From contig JBDRHL010000161.1 of the NCBI GenBank assembly GCA_043816955.1, positions 1 through 56,236 of the forward strand: a DNA stretch of 56,236 bases. Direction: 5' to 3'. Positions 16,388-24,882 of the stretch are shown one piece after another. Below the pieces are notes generated by a model. The model ran no database searches and was not told the origin of the DNA. It saw only the letters and a program-made list of their open reading frames with translations. The position numbers and the translations under genes were made by a program. This DNA comes from JBDRHL01 sp043816955. Lineage in GTDB: Bacteria > Planctomycetota > Phycisphaerae > Sedimentisphaerales > CAYZTY01. Numbering within the stretch: position 1 is the first letter of the stretch; each line of letters begins with the position of its first letter.

Positions 16388-17674
16388 ATGACATACAGCA
16401 GAACCGAAGAAAAACTGATGGAATTCATGGCTGGGCTTGACATCATTGACTGCCATGAGCATCTGCCGCCTGAAAAGGACCGAACCGACAGCTGGCAGGA
16501 TGTTTTTACGCTGTTCTCGCATTACACACGGCATGATCTGCTGAGCGCCGGCATGGACTTTGACGAATGGCGGGGAGATGAACCATTTGCAGGTAATAGA
16601 CCCCTATATCAGAGCCTTTTCGATTACAATATCAGCCTGGAGAAGCGATGGGAAAGCTTCAAGCCTTACTGGGAGCGGATTCGTTACGGCAGCTATGCCA
16701 GGGCAGCCCTGCTGACTGCCAAAATGGTGTACGGCTTTGATGATATAAATGACCAGACTTACAAACCGCTCAGCGAAGCAATTGCCGCCGAAAATACACC
16801 TGGAATATACAAACGGATGCTCTCTGACCGCTGCAACATTAAAGCGGCATTGACCCAGTGCGGATTTCGAGAAGTACAAAAGCCTCTCGTAACTGTTATG
16901 CCGGGTCATATGTTTTGTGATATTAGTGTTCCGTGGAGATTTGAAGATGCGATGAAGCACGGGCATATCAACAGGCCTGCTGATCTGGATGATTACCTCT
17001 GTTCTATAAAGGCAGTTATGACAGAGTGGGTAACGAAAAAAAATGCTGTTGGTGTTAAGTTCATAGCCTGTGAAAATGCCGAGCCTGACAGAGCCCATGC
17101 CGTGAAAAACTTCAAGAAAGTTCTGCAGGGGCAAAGTCTGGATATAAGGCTCAATGACTTTGAGCCTTTAAGAAATTTCCTGATCCATTCGATTATTGAT
17201 TTTGCGGTGGAGATGGACCTCGTTGTCTGCGTACACGCTGGAGTATGGGGAGATTTTAGAAAGATTGACAGCAAGTACATGCTTACCCTTGCGCCTGCAC
17301 ATCCACAGGCCAGGTTTGACCTTTATCATCTGGGGATGCCTTCAGTACGCGATACCATCGTGATAGGCAAAAATCTGCCGAATGTGTATCTTAATCTTTG
17401 TTGGACACATATATTGTCTCAATCGCAGAGTTGCAGCGGCATCGACGAGCTGCTTGACCAGGTGCCGGTCAACAAGGTGCTTGCGTTTGGCGGCGATTAC
17501 AGCAGGCCCGTCGAAAAAGTCGTCGGGCATCTGCATATGGCACGTGAAGATTTTGCCTCTGTTTTTGGAAAAAGAATCGATCAAGGTCTGATCGGCTTCG
17601 AGCAGGCCTGCCGGATTCTCAGGTTATGGTTTTTGGACAATCCTTTGAGCCTCTATACACGCCTTCAGGTTTGA
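16388..17674 (+). CDS. Amidohydrolase-family metal-dependent hydrolase
   Basis: A TIM-barrel amidohydrolase of the decarboxylase/lactonase-like branch. The first metal motif is DCHEHL (His23, His25), a further His is in VVCVHAGVWGD (near 280) and the late catalytic Asp is in FGGDYSRP (near 376). Substrate is not evident. Distant alternatives include uronate-isomerase-like members of the superfamily. AGGGAAAC precedes the ATG at 16388. The 428-residue product has no signal peptide, so it is cytoplasmic. Confidence 0.75.
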   Translation: MTYSRTEEKLMEFMAGLDIIDCHEHLPPEKDRTDSWQDVFTLFSHYTRHDLLSAGMDFDEWRGDEPFAGNRPLYQSLFDYNISLEKRWESFKPYWERIRYGSYARAALLTAKMVYGFDDINDQTYKPLSEAIAAENTPGIYKRMLSDRCNIKAALTQCGFREVQKPLVTVMPGHMFCDISVPWRFEDAMKHGHINRPADLDDYLCSIKAVMTEWVTKKNAVGVKFIACENAEPDRAHAVKNFKKVLQGQSLDIRLNDFEPLRNFLIHSIIDFAVEMDLVVCVHAGVWGDFRKIDSKYMLTLAPAHPQARFDLYHLGMPSVRDTIVIGKNLPNVYLNLCWTHILSQSQSCSGIDELLDQVPVNKVLAFGGDYSRPVEKVVGHLHMAREDFASVFGKRIDQGLIGFEQACRILRLWFLDNPLSLYTRLQV

Positions 17675-17701
17675 CCGCTAAAAAACAGGCCCGCTTTGTC
17701 T

Positions 17702-17730
17702 TTGACATTCACTGCTGTTTTTGGTATCCT
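17702..17730 (+). promoter_or_regulatory. Sigma70-type promoter of the DUF1015 gene
   Basis: A consensus TTGACA (17702-17707) and TATCCT (17725-17730) lie 17 bases apart. Transcription would begin near 17737, leaving a leader of about 78 bases. The two downstream genes probably share it. Confidence 0.65.
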
Positions 17731-17814
17731 TTGCGCCCTTTGAGTCTGATTCTATGGTAAAAAGGACGGCAGGAGGCATAAGCTCTTGGAAAACCCTGCC
17801 TCAGGAAATTCACG

Positions 17815-19125
17815 ATGGAAATAAAACCTTTTAAGGCTTTTCGCTACAACCCGGATATTGCCGGCAATCCGGGCGACTGCGCTGCCCCCCCCTACGATGT
17901 TATTGACACCGCCCAGCAGGAAAAGCTCTACCAGCTAAGCCCATATAACATAGTCCGCATAACCAGAGGAAAGGTAAGTCCATCCGATACTGAAAAAGAC
18001 AATCAATACACCCGCGCCGCACAATTCTTCAACGGCTGGATTCGAAACAAGGTCCTCAAACGTGATGACATCAACTCGATCTATGCCTGCGTTCAGGATT
18101 TTCAATTGCACGGCAGGGCATTTCGACGAAGCGGTTTCATCGCGCTCGCAAGGCTGGAAGAATTCGGAAGCAGGGTTCAGCCGCATGAAAAAACCCTCGA
18201 TGCCCCCAAAGCTGACCGCCTCAAGCTGTTACAGGCTGCCGATGCTCAGTTCGGCCAGGTTTTCATGCTCTATGACGACCGGCAGAAAATCGCCGAGAAA
18301 ATAATGGCTGAGGCTGCTAAGGGCAAACCACTGGTCGACTTTGTTGATGATGACGATGCACGACACCGGCTCTTCCAGATCAGCGATACAAACAACATCG
18401 AGGCGATTCAAAAAATGATGTCAGATAAATCCGGCGTCATCGCGGATGGCCATCACCGATATGAAACCGCGCTGAATTATTACCGTCAAACAGGCAGACC
18501 ATCAGCAGGGTGGCAAATGATGACATTCGTTAATATGCGAAACGAAGGCCTAATCATTCTGCCAACGCATCGCCTCGTCAACGGACTCAACGGATTTGAT
18601 GCAGCCGGGTTTCTGCGACAGCTCGAAGCAGGTTTTCAAATACAAAGCTGTGAATTTGCCGACAGTCTACAGAAGGATACCGCCAGGAACACAATGTTCG
18701 CAAAGATGCGCGACGCCCTGGTTGAAAACAAAAATGCCTTTGGCATTTATACCGGCAGCAGCCGGTTTTATGTTCTTGTACTAAAAGACCGCAGTCTGAT
18801 GACGCAGGCCATGCCGCATATGAGTGACGCCTTAAAGGCCCTGGATGTATCTGTCCTGCATTGCCTGATCCTCGAAAAAGCACTGGGCATCGGAGATGAA
18901 CAACTGGCCTGTGAGAGTCATATTGAATACATAAAGGATATCAACCAGGCTGTTGATAAGGCAATTAAGACTGTTGACAACGGCAAAGCCCAGGTGCTAT
19001 TTTTCATGAACCCGACAAAAATCGAACAGGTAAAGGCTGTCGCCGCTGCGGGAGAGAAAATGCCTCAGAAATCAACTTTCTTTTATCCGAAGGTTTTCAG
19101 CGGCCTGACTATAAACAGGTTATAG
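17815..19125 (+). CDS. DUF1015 family protein
   Basis: Recognised from the N-terminal FKAFRYNP...APPYDVID pattern and the central VIADGHHRYETALNY motif typical of DUF1015. The length of 436 residues fits. The biochemical role is not settled to my knowledge, but the family is frequently found beside serine-biosynthesis genes such as serA and serC-like aminotransferases. Here it is followed by a class V aminotransferase, so a link to phosphoserine or serine metabolism is a reasonable inference. The family has an HHRY motif but no classical kinase or phosphatase signature that I can see. Confidence 0.82.
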   Translation: MEIKPFKAFRYNPDIAGNPGDCAAPPYDVIDTAQQEKLYQLSPYNIVRITRGKVSPSDTEKDNQYTRAAQFFNGWIRNKVLKRDDINSIYACVQDFQLHGRAFRRSGFIALARLEEFGSRVQPHEKTLDAPKADRLKLLQAADAQFGQVFMLYDDRQKIAEKIMAEAAKGKPLVDFVDDDDARHRLFQISDTNNIEAIQKMMSDKSGVIADGHHRYETALNYYRQTGRPSAGWQMMTFVNMRNEGLIILPTHRLVNGLNGFDAAGFLRQLEAGFQIQSCEFADSLQKDTARNTMFAKMRDALVENKNAFGIYTGSSRFYVLVLKDRSLMTQAMPHMSDALKALDVSVLHCLILEKALGIGDEQLACESHIEYIKDINQAVDKAIKTVDNGKAQVLFFMNPTKIEQVKAVAAAGEKMPQKSTFFYPKVFSGLTINRL

Positions 19126-19184
19126 CACAGCAGGAGCAGCAATAACAAACTGATAATTTATAGAATATTTTGGGAGTTACACAA

Positions 19185-20270
19185 ATGACTGACTGGAAAA
19201 AAGCTCCGAGATTGTTTATTCCCGGCCCCGTTCACGTTCTGCCGGAAGTCCTCGAACAATTGTCACAGTATACCCTTGGCCACAGGGGCAAAGAGTACTC
19301 GCAGCTTCATGGTGAAACTGTCACGATGCTCAAAAAAATCCTCTTTACCGACCAGAATGTCTTTTTGAGCACATCTTCGGCCTCAGGAATCTGGGAAGCC
19401 GGTATCCGTAACTGTGTTGATTTCAACGAGACAGTTCTCTGCACGATGTGCGGAGCATTCAGCGACAAATGGGCTGATGTCGCCAGGTCCTGCGGCCGCA
19501 ACGTCGAAGAACTCAAGGTCGATTGGGGAAAACCAACTACTGCCGAACTGATCGACAAAAAACTCTCCACCGGAAAATACGCGGCGGTAACAGTTGTTTA
19601 TAATGAGACAAGCACAGGCCTGATGAACCCGGTATATGAAATCAGCAGTATGATGAAGGAAAAATACCCGGATGTTCTTGTCTTCGTAGACGCTGTAAGC
19701 GCAATGGTGGGGCTTCCGCTTCATTTTGACCAGCTTGGCTGGGATGTTGTATTTGCCTCGGTACAAAAGGCCTTTGCGATTCCGCCGGGCCTTACTGTCT
19801 TTGCAGTAAGCAACCGGGCAATGGAAAAAAGCAAAAACGTACCTGGCAGAGGATATTATTTCGACTTCCAGAGCTTCGCCAAGTCCGCTGAAAAGAATCA
19901 GACCCCTACAACGCCTGTCATCCCCCACATAATGGCCCTTAACTACCAGTGCCATCGGCTGCTGAAGGAAGGTATGGAAAATGTCTGGCAAAGGCACAAG
20001 AAAATGGCTGATTTCGTCCGCACCTGGGCAAAAGACAGATTCGCCCTGTTCTGCGAAGAGAAGTATGCCTCTGATACCCTGACGACCGTCAAAAATACAA
20101 AAGGGATCAACGTTGCTGAGGTAATCAATGCCGTCCAGCAGAAACACAACACAATCTTCGGCAACGGCTATGGCAAAGTCAAACAGGAAACCTTCCGAAT
20201 CGCACACATGGGCGACATCACCATCGACGACCTGAAGGAACTACTCGACTGGATAGACGAAGAAATATAA
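19185..20270 (+). CDS. Class V aminotransferase (serine/phosphoserine/alanine-glyoxylate type)
   Basis: A PLP-dependent aminotransferase. It begins with the FIPGPVHVLPEVLEQL motif of serine-pyruvate/alanine-glyoxylate enzymes, has the Asp of VFVDAVSAMVG and the Schiff-base lysine in ASVQKAFAIPPG. Length is 361 residues. The ATG at 19185 follows GGGAG (19172-19176) by 8 bases; an in-frame TTG at 19170 is less likely. Several bacteria use this subclass as the phosphoserine aminotransferase, and pairing with DUF1015 favours that use (inference). Glyoxylate/serine transamination is the alternative. Confidence 0.85.
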   Translation: MTDWKKAPRLFIPGPVHVLPEVLEQLSQYTLGHRGKEYSQLHGETVTMLKKILFTDQNVFLSTSSASGIWEAGIRNCVDFNETVLCTMCGAFSDKWADVARSCGRNVEELKVDWGKPTTAELIDKKLSTGKYAAVTVVYNETSTGLMNPVYEISSMMKEKYPDVLVFVDAVSAMVGLPLHFDQLGWDVVFASVQKAFAIPPGLTVFAVSNRAMEKSKNVPGRGYYFDFQSFAKSAEKNQTPTTPVIPHIMALNYQCHRLLKEGMENVWQRHKKMADFVRTWAKDRFALFCEEKYASDTLTTVKNTKGINVAEVINAVQQKHNTIFGNGYGKVKQETFRIAHMGDITIDDLKELLDWIDEEI

Positions 20271-20279
20271 TATTTCACT

Positions 20280-20597
20280 TTACCTGTCAAAATTTACCAA
20301 ATTCTCGAGTTTTCTTATTAGATTTCGTACGGCTTTTTGCCCTTCACTGGTAATTTTGCAAAATGTTTTGGGCTTTCGGTCAATGAAAACTTTTTCGACT
20401 TTTATGTAGCCCGCTTCTTCCAATTTGCGAATCTGGATGCTGAGATTCCCGTCAGATAGATTGAGAGTATTTCGCAAATATGTGAACTCCAATTTATCAC
20501 CACCGATAAGAGCAGATATTATCCCTAAGCGAGTTTTCGACAATATCAATTCATCAAATTTCGGCTTCTCAGACCTGGGCATTTTCTTTTTCCACAT
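20280..20597 (-). CDS. Winged-helix transcriptional regulator
   Basis: A 105-residue winged-helix DNA-binding protein of the small HTH_34/MarR-like type. After a basic start, FDELILSKTRLGIISALI is the first helix pair. The recognition helix is in NTLNLSDGNLSIQIRKLEEAGYI, and the wing is KVEKVFIDRKPKTFCKIT. It is the last gene of a four-gene minus-strand cassette and overlaps the membrane-protein gene before it. ATG at 20582 is an alternative start. It probably regulates its own operon through the palindrome at 22515-22533. Confidence 0.8.
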   Translation of the reverse strand: MWKKKMPRSEKPKFDELILSKTRLGIISALIGGDKLEFTYLRNTLNLSDGNLSIQIRKLEEAGYIKVEKVFIDRKPKTFCKITSEGQKAVRNLIRKLENLVNFDR

Positions 20598-21219
20598 CTC
20601 TTAAGCGTTTTTGTGTTATCAAAGATGGAATTACACAGCCTGCGCACATGGCAAAGCCGAGAATGAGGTAAGCATATGGTTTTAGAAAAACAGCCGCTAA
20701 CATCCCCACAAAAATCCCGATTCCGCCCATCAGCCATTCTTTGGAGTACACCACTCCTGTCATTGATAATGCTATTGCATATATCCAGGCCCAGAGGAAA
20801 CCGATATCGGTGAAAAAACTTCTGCCAAGGCCGAAAGTACCGAAGACAATGCCGCTTATAACCATGAGGCCCCAAATCCAGCCGATCTGGATATAAATGT
20901 AGGGCACAACCCCCTGCATATTTTGGCGTTTGCTTATGCGGTAGCCGAAAAACATGCTCAAGGGAATTCCGATGCCATAAAGACTAAACCAAACAGTATT
21001 TATTTTAGCATAGGCTTGGTGGGCAATAAGAAAGTGCGTTGCTGTGTAGCCGATAAGGCATAGCAGGCCCCAAGTGATAAATATGGCCGCTCCCGGATCA
21101 AAATCCCGACGAGTCTTTTCGATGGCTAACCGCATAAATTGAAGATTCTCAGCCAGTTCTTTTTCTTCCGTTTTACCGTGCTTGGAATTTGAATCTTTCT
21201 GTAAATTTTCTTTATTCAT
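20569..21219 (-). CDS. Multi-pass membrane protein, paralogue of the 21867 gene
   Basis: The product is 216 residues: a charged cytoplasmic N-terminus (MNKENLQKDSNSK...), the segment FMRLAIEKTRRDFDPGAAIF, then about six hydrophobic helices. It is clearly paralogous to the protein at 21867-22490, sharing FMR.(A/T)(I/V)EKT, the WGL.C entry into the first helix, and a GVVYSKEWLMGGI-like turn. No transport motif recognised. Its start overlaps the preceding gene (ends 21212) by 8 bases and its end overlaps the regulator gene, so the whole cassette is translationally coupled. Confidence 0.75.
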   Translation of the reverse strand: MNKENLQKDSNSKHGKTEEKELAENLQFMRLAIEKTRRDFDPGAAIFITWGLLCLIGYTATHFLIAHQAYAKINTVWFSLYGIGIPLSMFFGYRISKRQNMQGVVPYIYIQIGWIWGLMVISGIVFGTFGLGRSFFTDIGFLWAWIYAIALSMTGVVYSKEWLMGGIGIFVGMLAAVFLKPYAYLILGFAMCAGCVIPSLITQKRLRDVEKENAQV

Positions 21220-21790
21220 AACCTTTATCCTCTTTATTATTGAATTTTTGAATGGGAATTATAATCTCCGTTTCCATTTGGGCATAATTTCCACTCATAG
21301 CATTGGTAAGAAATACTTCACGGGGGGAATCGGAAATTATATAACCTTCTTTGGATATCCAGTCATAAAGCTTATTGTAGATTTCACTCGGGTCAGCTTG
21401 CCCATCTGGTTTTATAGCAACTACTACCTCTGTAACAGGCAATGTTTTAATATCTGTCATCTCGCCCAGAGTACCTGCAGCTTTTAGAGCGTCCTTACTC
21501 ACAGGAATTCGAACTTCGGTAAGCCAATGCTGACTTGAGACTTGTTTCGGATTGTTCAAATAAACATAATAAACTGAACCTTGTGGGGTTATTTGGCTTC
21601 TACCTGCTGTTGCATACAGTTTGCTGATTACAAGCCCTATTTTATCATAACTCCCACGATAAATAGTATAAAGGACTACTTCTTCCTTGGTTTTCCGAAC
21701 AGAGATACCGGATTTCTCTGTAGTGAGCGTTGCAGAAATTCCGACCGCACATAATACCAACAACACAAGCAAAATTTTCATTTTAGCCAT
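21212..21790 (-). CDS. Exported GyrI-like/effector-binding-domain protein
   Basis: A signal peptide (MAKMKILLVLLVLCAVGISA) is followed by about 165 residues resembling the AraC-effector-binding/GyrI-like fold: VVLYTIYRGSYDKIG near the start, then WLTEVRIPVSK and ETEIIIPIQKF at the end. The start at 21790 is chosen because AAAGGAAA lies at the right distance upstream and the signal peptide begins there. The open frame extends to 21874, and that extra 28-residue lead (MNKENPPENFG...) resembles the N-terminus of the neighbouring membrane protein. It is probably a remnant of a duplication. A role in sensing a small ligand outside the membrane is inference. Confidence 0.65.
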   Translation of the reverse strand: MAKMKILLVLLVLCAVGISATLTTEKSGISVRKTKEEVVLYTIYRGSYDKIGLVISKLYATAGRSQITPQGSVYYVYLNNPKQVSSQHWLTEVRIPVSKDALKAAGTLGEMTDIKTLPVTEVVVAIKPDGQADPSEIYNKLYDWISKEGYIISDSPREVFLTNAMSGNYAQMETEIIIPIQKFNNKEDKGYE

Positions 21791-21866
21791 CAGGTTTCCT
21801 TTCGTTAATTTATGATATTCTTCTGTTTCAACTTGCTTTAAACCAAAGTTTTCTGGTGGATTTTCT

Positions 21867-22490
21867 TTATTCATAGCTTTTCTCCTGTTTACTGTAATTC
21901 CTTTGTACGATTATCGCTGGTATGATCAATCCTGCCCCCGTTGACAAACCGAGGATTATAAGAGGACAGGCGTAATCTTTTGCAAAAACCGCCAGCAGCA
22001 TCCCCGAGAAAATTATAATTCCACCTAAGAATCCTGCCTTTGAATACAGAACGCCATACACACCCATACCCATACTTAATCCCATTGCGTAAATAAAACC
22101 GGCCCCACAGAAAATATTTTCAAACAATCCCATCCTGTCCCAGAAAATAATGGGAAACATTATAACCAGCATTATCCCACCAAGCTGGAAAGGAAGTGTT
22201 GGAACAAACCCTTTTTCCCTTTGTCGCCTGACCCACATAAACATTGTAACAAATGAACCACACATCCCTAAGCCCATTAAGGACAGATACAACGGTGCTA
22301 TCCATTTATAAAGGTTATGCTTAACCAGAAAATGTATCCCTATGTATGCAGCCATACATACCAGACCCCACATAATTGCATCGTGTGTTTCAGGTTTAAG
22401 TGGCCGGTAAGTTTTCTCTACGGTAGATCGCATAAATCTGAGATCATCAGCAGTGTTTTTTTCCTCTTCAGGTAAATGTTCTTTTTTCAT
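21867..22490 (-). CDS. Multi-pass membrane protein, first gene of the cassette
   Basis: The product is 207 residues with about six hydrophobic helices. It shares FMRSTVEKTYR, the WGLVCMAAYIGIHFLV first helix and the VLYSKAGFLGGI turn with the protein at 20569-21219. AAGGAG lies 9 bases upstream of the ATG. It is the first gene of the cassette, directly downstream of a palindromic operator. Function unknown; proteins of this type next to small winged-helix regulators are often stress- or signal-responsive membrane proteins (weak inference). Confidence 0.75.
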   Translation of the reverse strand: MKKEHLPEEEKNTADDLRFMRSTVEKTYRPLKPETHDAIMWGLVCMAAYIGIHFLVKHNLYKWIAPLYLSLMGLGMCGSFVTMFMWVRRQREKGFVPTLPFQLGGIMLVIMFPIIFWDRMGLFENIFCGAGFIYAMGLSMGMGVYGVLYSKAGFLGGIIIFSGMLLAVFAKDYACPLIILGLSTGAGLIIPAIIVQRNYSKQEKSYE

Positions 22491-22514
22491 GTGTCTATCT
22501 CCTTTTTTGTAAAG

Positions 22515-22533
22515 TACTTTATATTATAAAGTA
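22515..22533 (-). promoter_or_regulatory. Palindromic operator over the cassette promoter
   Basis: TACTTTATATTATAAAGTA is a perfect inverted repeat with 8-bp arms and a 3-base centre. On the minus strand it contains TATAAT (22528-22523), the likely -10 box, about 30 bases before the first ATG. Binding of the cassette's winged-helix protein here would block transcription (inference). Confidence 0.6.
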
Positions 22534-22612
22534 TAATTTACCAAAAGAACACTTTCCTGTCAAATGCCTTTTGAATTTTTTTGGCGGCCGGCCTGCGATG
22601 TTTACAGCCCAC

Positions 22613-22672
22613 TTCATAACCTCGAAAAACATCGTTTTTGATGCTTATAATGAGACTCGGAGAGGTTATGAA
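22613..22672. repeat. Inverted repeat between pgpA and the membrane cassette
   Basis: TTCATAACCTC (22613-22623) and GAGGTTATGAA (22662-22672) are perfect 11-bp arms. Inside, AAAAACATCGTTTTT (about 22625-22639) forms a second small hairpin. Neither is followed by a clear U-run on the minus strand. It could still act as an RNA-stabilising or termination structure downstream of pgpA. Nothing else is seen in 22534-22731. Confidence 0.4.
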
Positions 22673-22731
22673 ATGGCTTTTAATGAAGATGCCGGTCAAT
22701 GGCACATTTTTTTTATACAGGTTTTCAGGAG

Positions 22732-23217
22732 CTAGATAATTCCGCAGCGGATGCATAGCTGCAGGGCAACTGCGGCGTAGAGGCCGGCCATCAGGTCGTC
22801 GGCGAGTATTCCCCAGCCCCGGGGCAGTTTTTCAAGCTTTCGGCAGGGCCGGATTTTCACAATATCAAAAAATCTGAAAAGCAGGAATCCGGCTGATGCT
22901 GTGAGTATAGCGGATTGGGGGGGCATGCCGAACGCGCCTGTGAAGGCAATAGCTGAGCCTGCCAGCTCGTCAAGGACGATTTCTCGCGGGTCGGGCTGGT
23001 CGAGGGCTTCTATGGAAGCTCCGGCAAAGCGGACGCAGGATACCGAGGCAATAAGAGCGATGAAAATCATCACGGCTGTAGTGCCGACGAATCCGACATT
23101 GCCGATAGTTTTCAAAAGCACAAAGATGACGGGTGGGGGCAGTGAACCCCATGTGCCAGGTGCAATGGGCAGCCAGCCGAGTCCGAAGCATGAGTTAATG
23201 AATCTTTTTATATTCAT
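22732..23217 (-). CDS. pgpA: Phosphatidylglycerophosphatase A (PgpA)
   Basis: Membrane phosphatase that removes phosphate from phosphatidylglycerol phosphate. The sequence shows the family start (SCFGLGWLPIAPGTWGSL), the acidic active-site segment DPREIVLDELAG, FRFFDIVKI and the terminal WGILADDLMAGLYA, with hydrophobic helices between. Length is 161 residues. It overlaps the end of dgt by 23 bases and is the last gene of a HIT-dgt-pgpA run. Confidence 0.9.
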   Translation of the reverse strand: MNIKRFINSCFGLGWLPIAPGTWGSLPPPVIFVLLKTIGNVGFVGTTAVMIFIALIASVSCVRFAGASIEALDQPDPREIVLDELAGSAIAFTGAFGMPPQSAILTASAGFLLFRFFDIVKIRPCRKLEKLPRGWGILADDLMAGLYAAVALQLCIRCGII

Positions 23218-24313
23218 CTTTTTCTTCCTGCAGGAGTTTCAAGCAAAATCTGTCGGTCATGCCGGCGATGTAATCGCAAACAGTTCTCTGAAGAGACTGG
23301 GTATTTAGAAAGTGTCTGAAGTAGCCGGGCATCAGATCGGGTTTGGCGCAGAATTTTTCGAAAAGTCGGCAAAGCCTGCTTCGGACATTATCGGCGATAT
23401 TTCTTATGGTCGGGTGATAATACATGTTATTTAAGAGAAATTTCTCGAGTTCGGCAAGGTTATGTTGTGCCGGTGGGCTTAGCAGGACAAGGTTTTCGGG
23501 ACGGTTGTATATTTGTTCGAGGTTTCCAATGCCGCTTTGTGCAATGGTTGATCTGCTGGTTTCGATACAATCGGTAATGAGTGTATCCATGATTGTTTTT
23601 ACAGTTCTGGTGTTTCGTATGAAGGAGTCATCGATTCGAGAAGCATGGATTTTTTCGAACGTTTCGACCCAAACGGTGGTTTGCTTCAGTTGTTCAGGTT
23701 TTATAAGCCTTGCCCTGAGGCCGTCTTCGAGGTCATGGCAGTTGTAAGCTATACGGTCGGCTAGGTCGGCGATTTGGCCTTCAAGTGAGCAGTTTTTTTC
23801 GGCAAAAGAGGTTACAGCAGCACTGTCAAACGGTGTGTGATGTTTAGCGAGTCCGAGACGGGTTTCATACATAAGATTCAAACCCTGGAAATCAGGATAT
23901 GGGTGCTCGAGCAGTTCAACTATTCGCAGTGCCTGCCGGTTATGCTCGAAGCCGCCATAACCGGCCATTAGGCCGTTGAGTATCTCTTCGCCGCAATGTC
24001 CGAACGGGCTGTGACCAAGATCATGGGCAAGGCAGATCGCTTCTGTGAGGTTCTGGTTGACCTTGAGGGCAGAAGCGATTGTTCTTGCGATCTGGGCGAC
24101 TTCAATGGTATGCGTCAGGCGGGTGCGGTAATTATCATCCATGCCCGGAGTGAAGACCTGGGTTTTGCCTTCAAGGCGGCGAAATGCCGAACAGTGGATA
24201 ACCCTGTCGCGGTCACGTTCGAAATCGCTTCTATAGCGATGGGGCGGTTCGGGGAAATTTCTGCCTTTGGTGGTTTCCTGGTTTACAGCATAGGGAGCTT
24301 TTTCTGAAGGCAT
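23195..24313 (-). CDS. dgt: Deoxyguanosinetriphosphate triphosphohydrolase-like protein (Dgt)
   Basis: HD-domain dNTPase that splits dNTPs to nucleoside and triphosphate. Motifs: RDRDRVIHCSAFRRLEGKTQVF, the His of LTHTIEVAQIARTIA and the HD pair in AHDLGHSPFGHCGEE. I place the start at 24313 (MPSEKAPYA), 2 bases after the HIT stop. The open frame continues to 24490, but that stretch overlaps the HIT gene and looks like shadow sequence. The result is 372 residues, in the normal range for short-form Dgt. Confidence 0.9.
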   Translation of the reverse strand: MPSEKAPYAVNQETTKGRNFPEPPHRYRSDFERDRDRVIHCSAFRRLEGKTQVFTPGMDDNYRTRLTHTIEVAQIARTIASALKVNQNLTEAICLAHDLGHSPFGHCGEEILNGLMAGYGGFEHNRQALRIVELLEHPYPDFQGLNLMYETRLGLAKHHTPFDSAAVTSFAEKNCSLEGQIADLADRIAYNCHDLEDGLRARLIKPEQLKQTTVWVETFEKIHASRIDDSFIRNTRTVKTIMDTLITDCIETSRSTIAQSGIGNLEQIYNRPENLVLLSPPAQHNLAELEKFLLNNMYYHPTIRNIADNVRSRLCRLFEKFCAKPDLMPGYFRHFLNTQSLQRTVCDYIAGMTDRFCLKLLQEEKDEYKKIH

Positions 24314-24315
24314 GA

Positions 24316-24825
24316 TCACAGGCCCGGAAGGTTTTGTTTTTTGCTTATATCCTTCAAGAGAGAAAAAAGCTCGGTGAGGCTTTGGCTTATCACGTCGGTA
24401 TGGCTGCAGATACTCATGAAGTTGGTATCCCCATCCCATCGAGGCACAAGATGCGCGTGCAAATGGTCGGGCAGGCCCGCTCCTGCGCATCGTCCGAAGT
24501 TCATTCCCACGTTGAATCCATGGGGATGAATGGCCTGGGTGAGAGCTTTTTTGCTTTCGCGCACAAGCTTGTTCAGTTCAAGCAGCTCTGCGTCGTCGGC
24601 CTGGTCAAATTCTGCTATATGCCGCAGGGGCGCTATGAGTAAATGGCCATTGTTATAAGGAAATTTGTTCAGAACAACCAGGCAGCGCGAGGTTCGCCAG
24701 AGAACAAGATTATCGTCATCGCATTTGGGGTGGCTGGCATAGTCGCAGAGGAAACAGTCTGTTTTATCGGCCAAAGCCTGAATGTAGTTAATACGCCAAG
24801 GCGCCCAAAGATTGCTGTGTTTCAA
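24316..24825 (-). CDS. HIT-family nucleotide hydrolase/transferase
   Basis: The histidine triad is HLHAHLVPRW near residues 121-130, preceded by a CFLCDY zinc-type start and NKFPYNNGHLLIAPLRH, the pattern of bacterial Ap4A-phosphorylase-like HIT proteins. Likely substrates are dinucleoside polyphosphates or AMP-linked compounds. The start codon is TTG at 24825 with a strong AGGAGG 7 bases upstream. A small palindrome TAACCA-G-TGGTTA (24837-24849) overlaps this ribosome site and might affect initiation. Length is 169 residues. Confidence 0.87.
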   Translation of the reverse strand: MKHSNLWAPWRINYIQALADKTDCFLCDYASHPKCDDDNLVLWRTSRCLVVLNKFPYNNGHLLIAPLRHIAEFDQADDAELLELNKLVRESKKALTQAIHPHGFNVGMNFGRCAGAGLPDHLHAHLVPRWDGDTNFMSICSHTDVISQSLTELFSLLKDISKKQNLPGL

Positions 24826-24882
24826 ATCGAACCTCCTAACCAGTGGTTAAGGAGCCGAGCGGCTGGTAACTTTACATTTTTA

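Noticed and set aside
22538..22756. 72-codon minus-strand frame after pgpA
   Set aside because: No ribosome site, unlikely composition, and it overlaps both the pgpA end and an inverted repeat.
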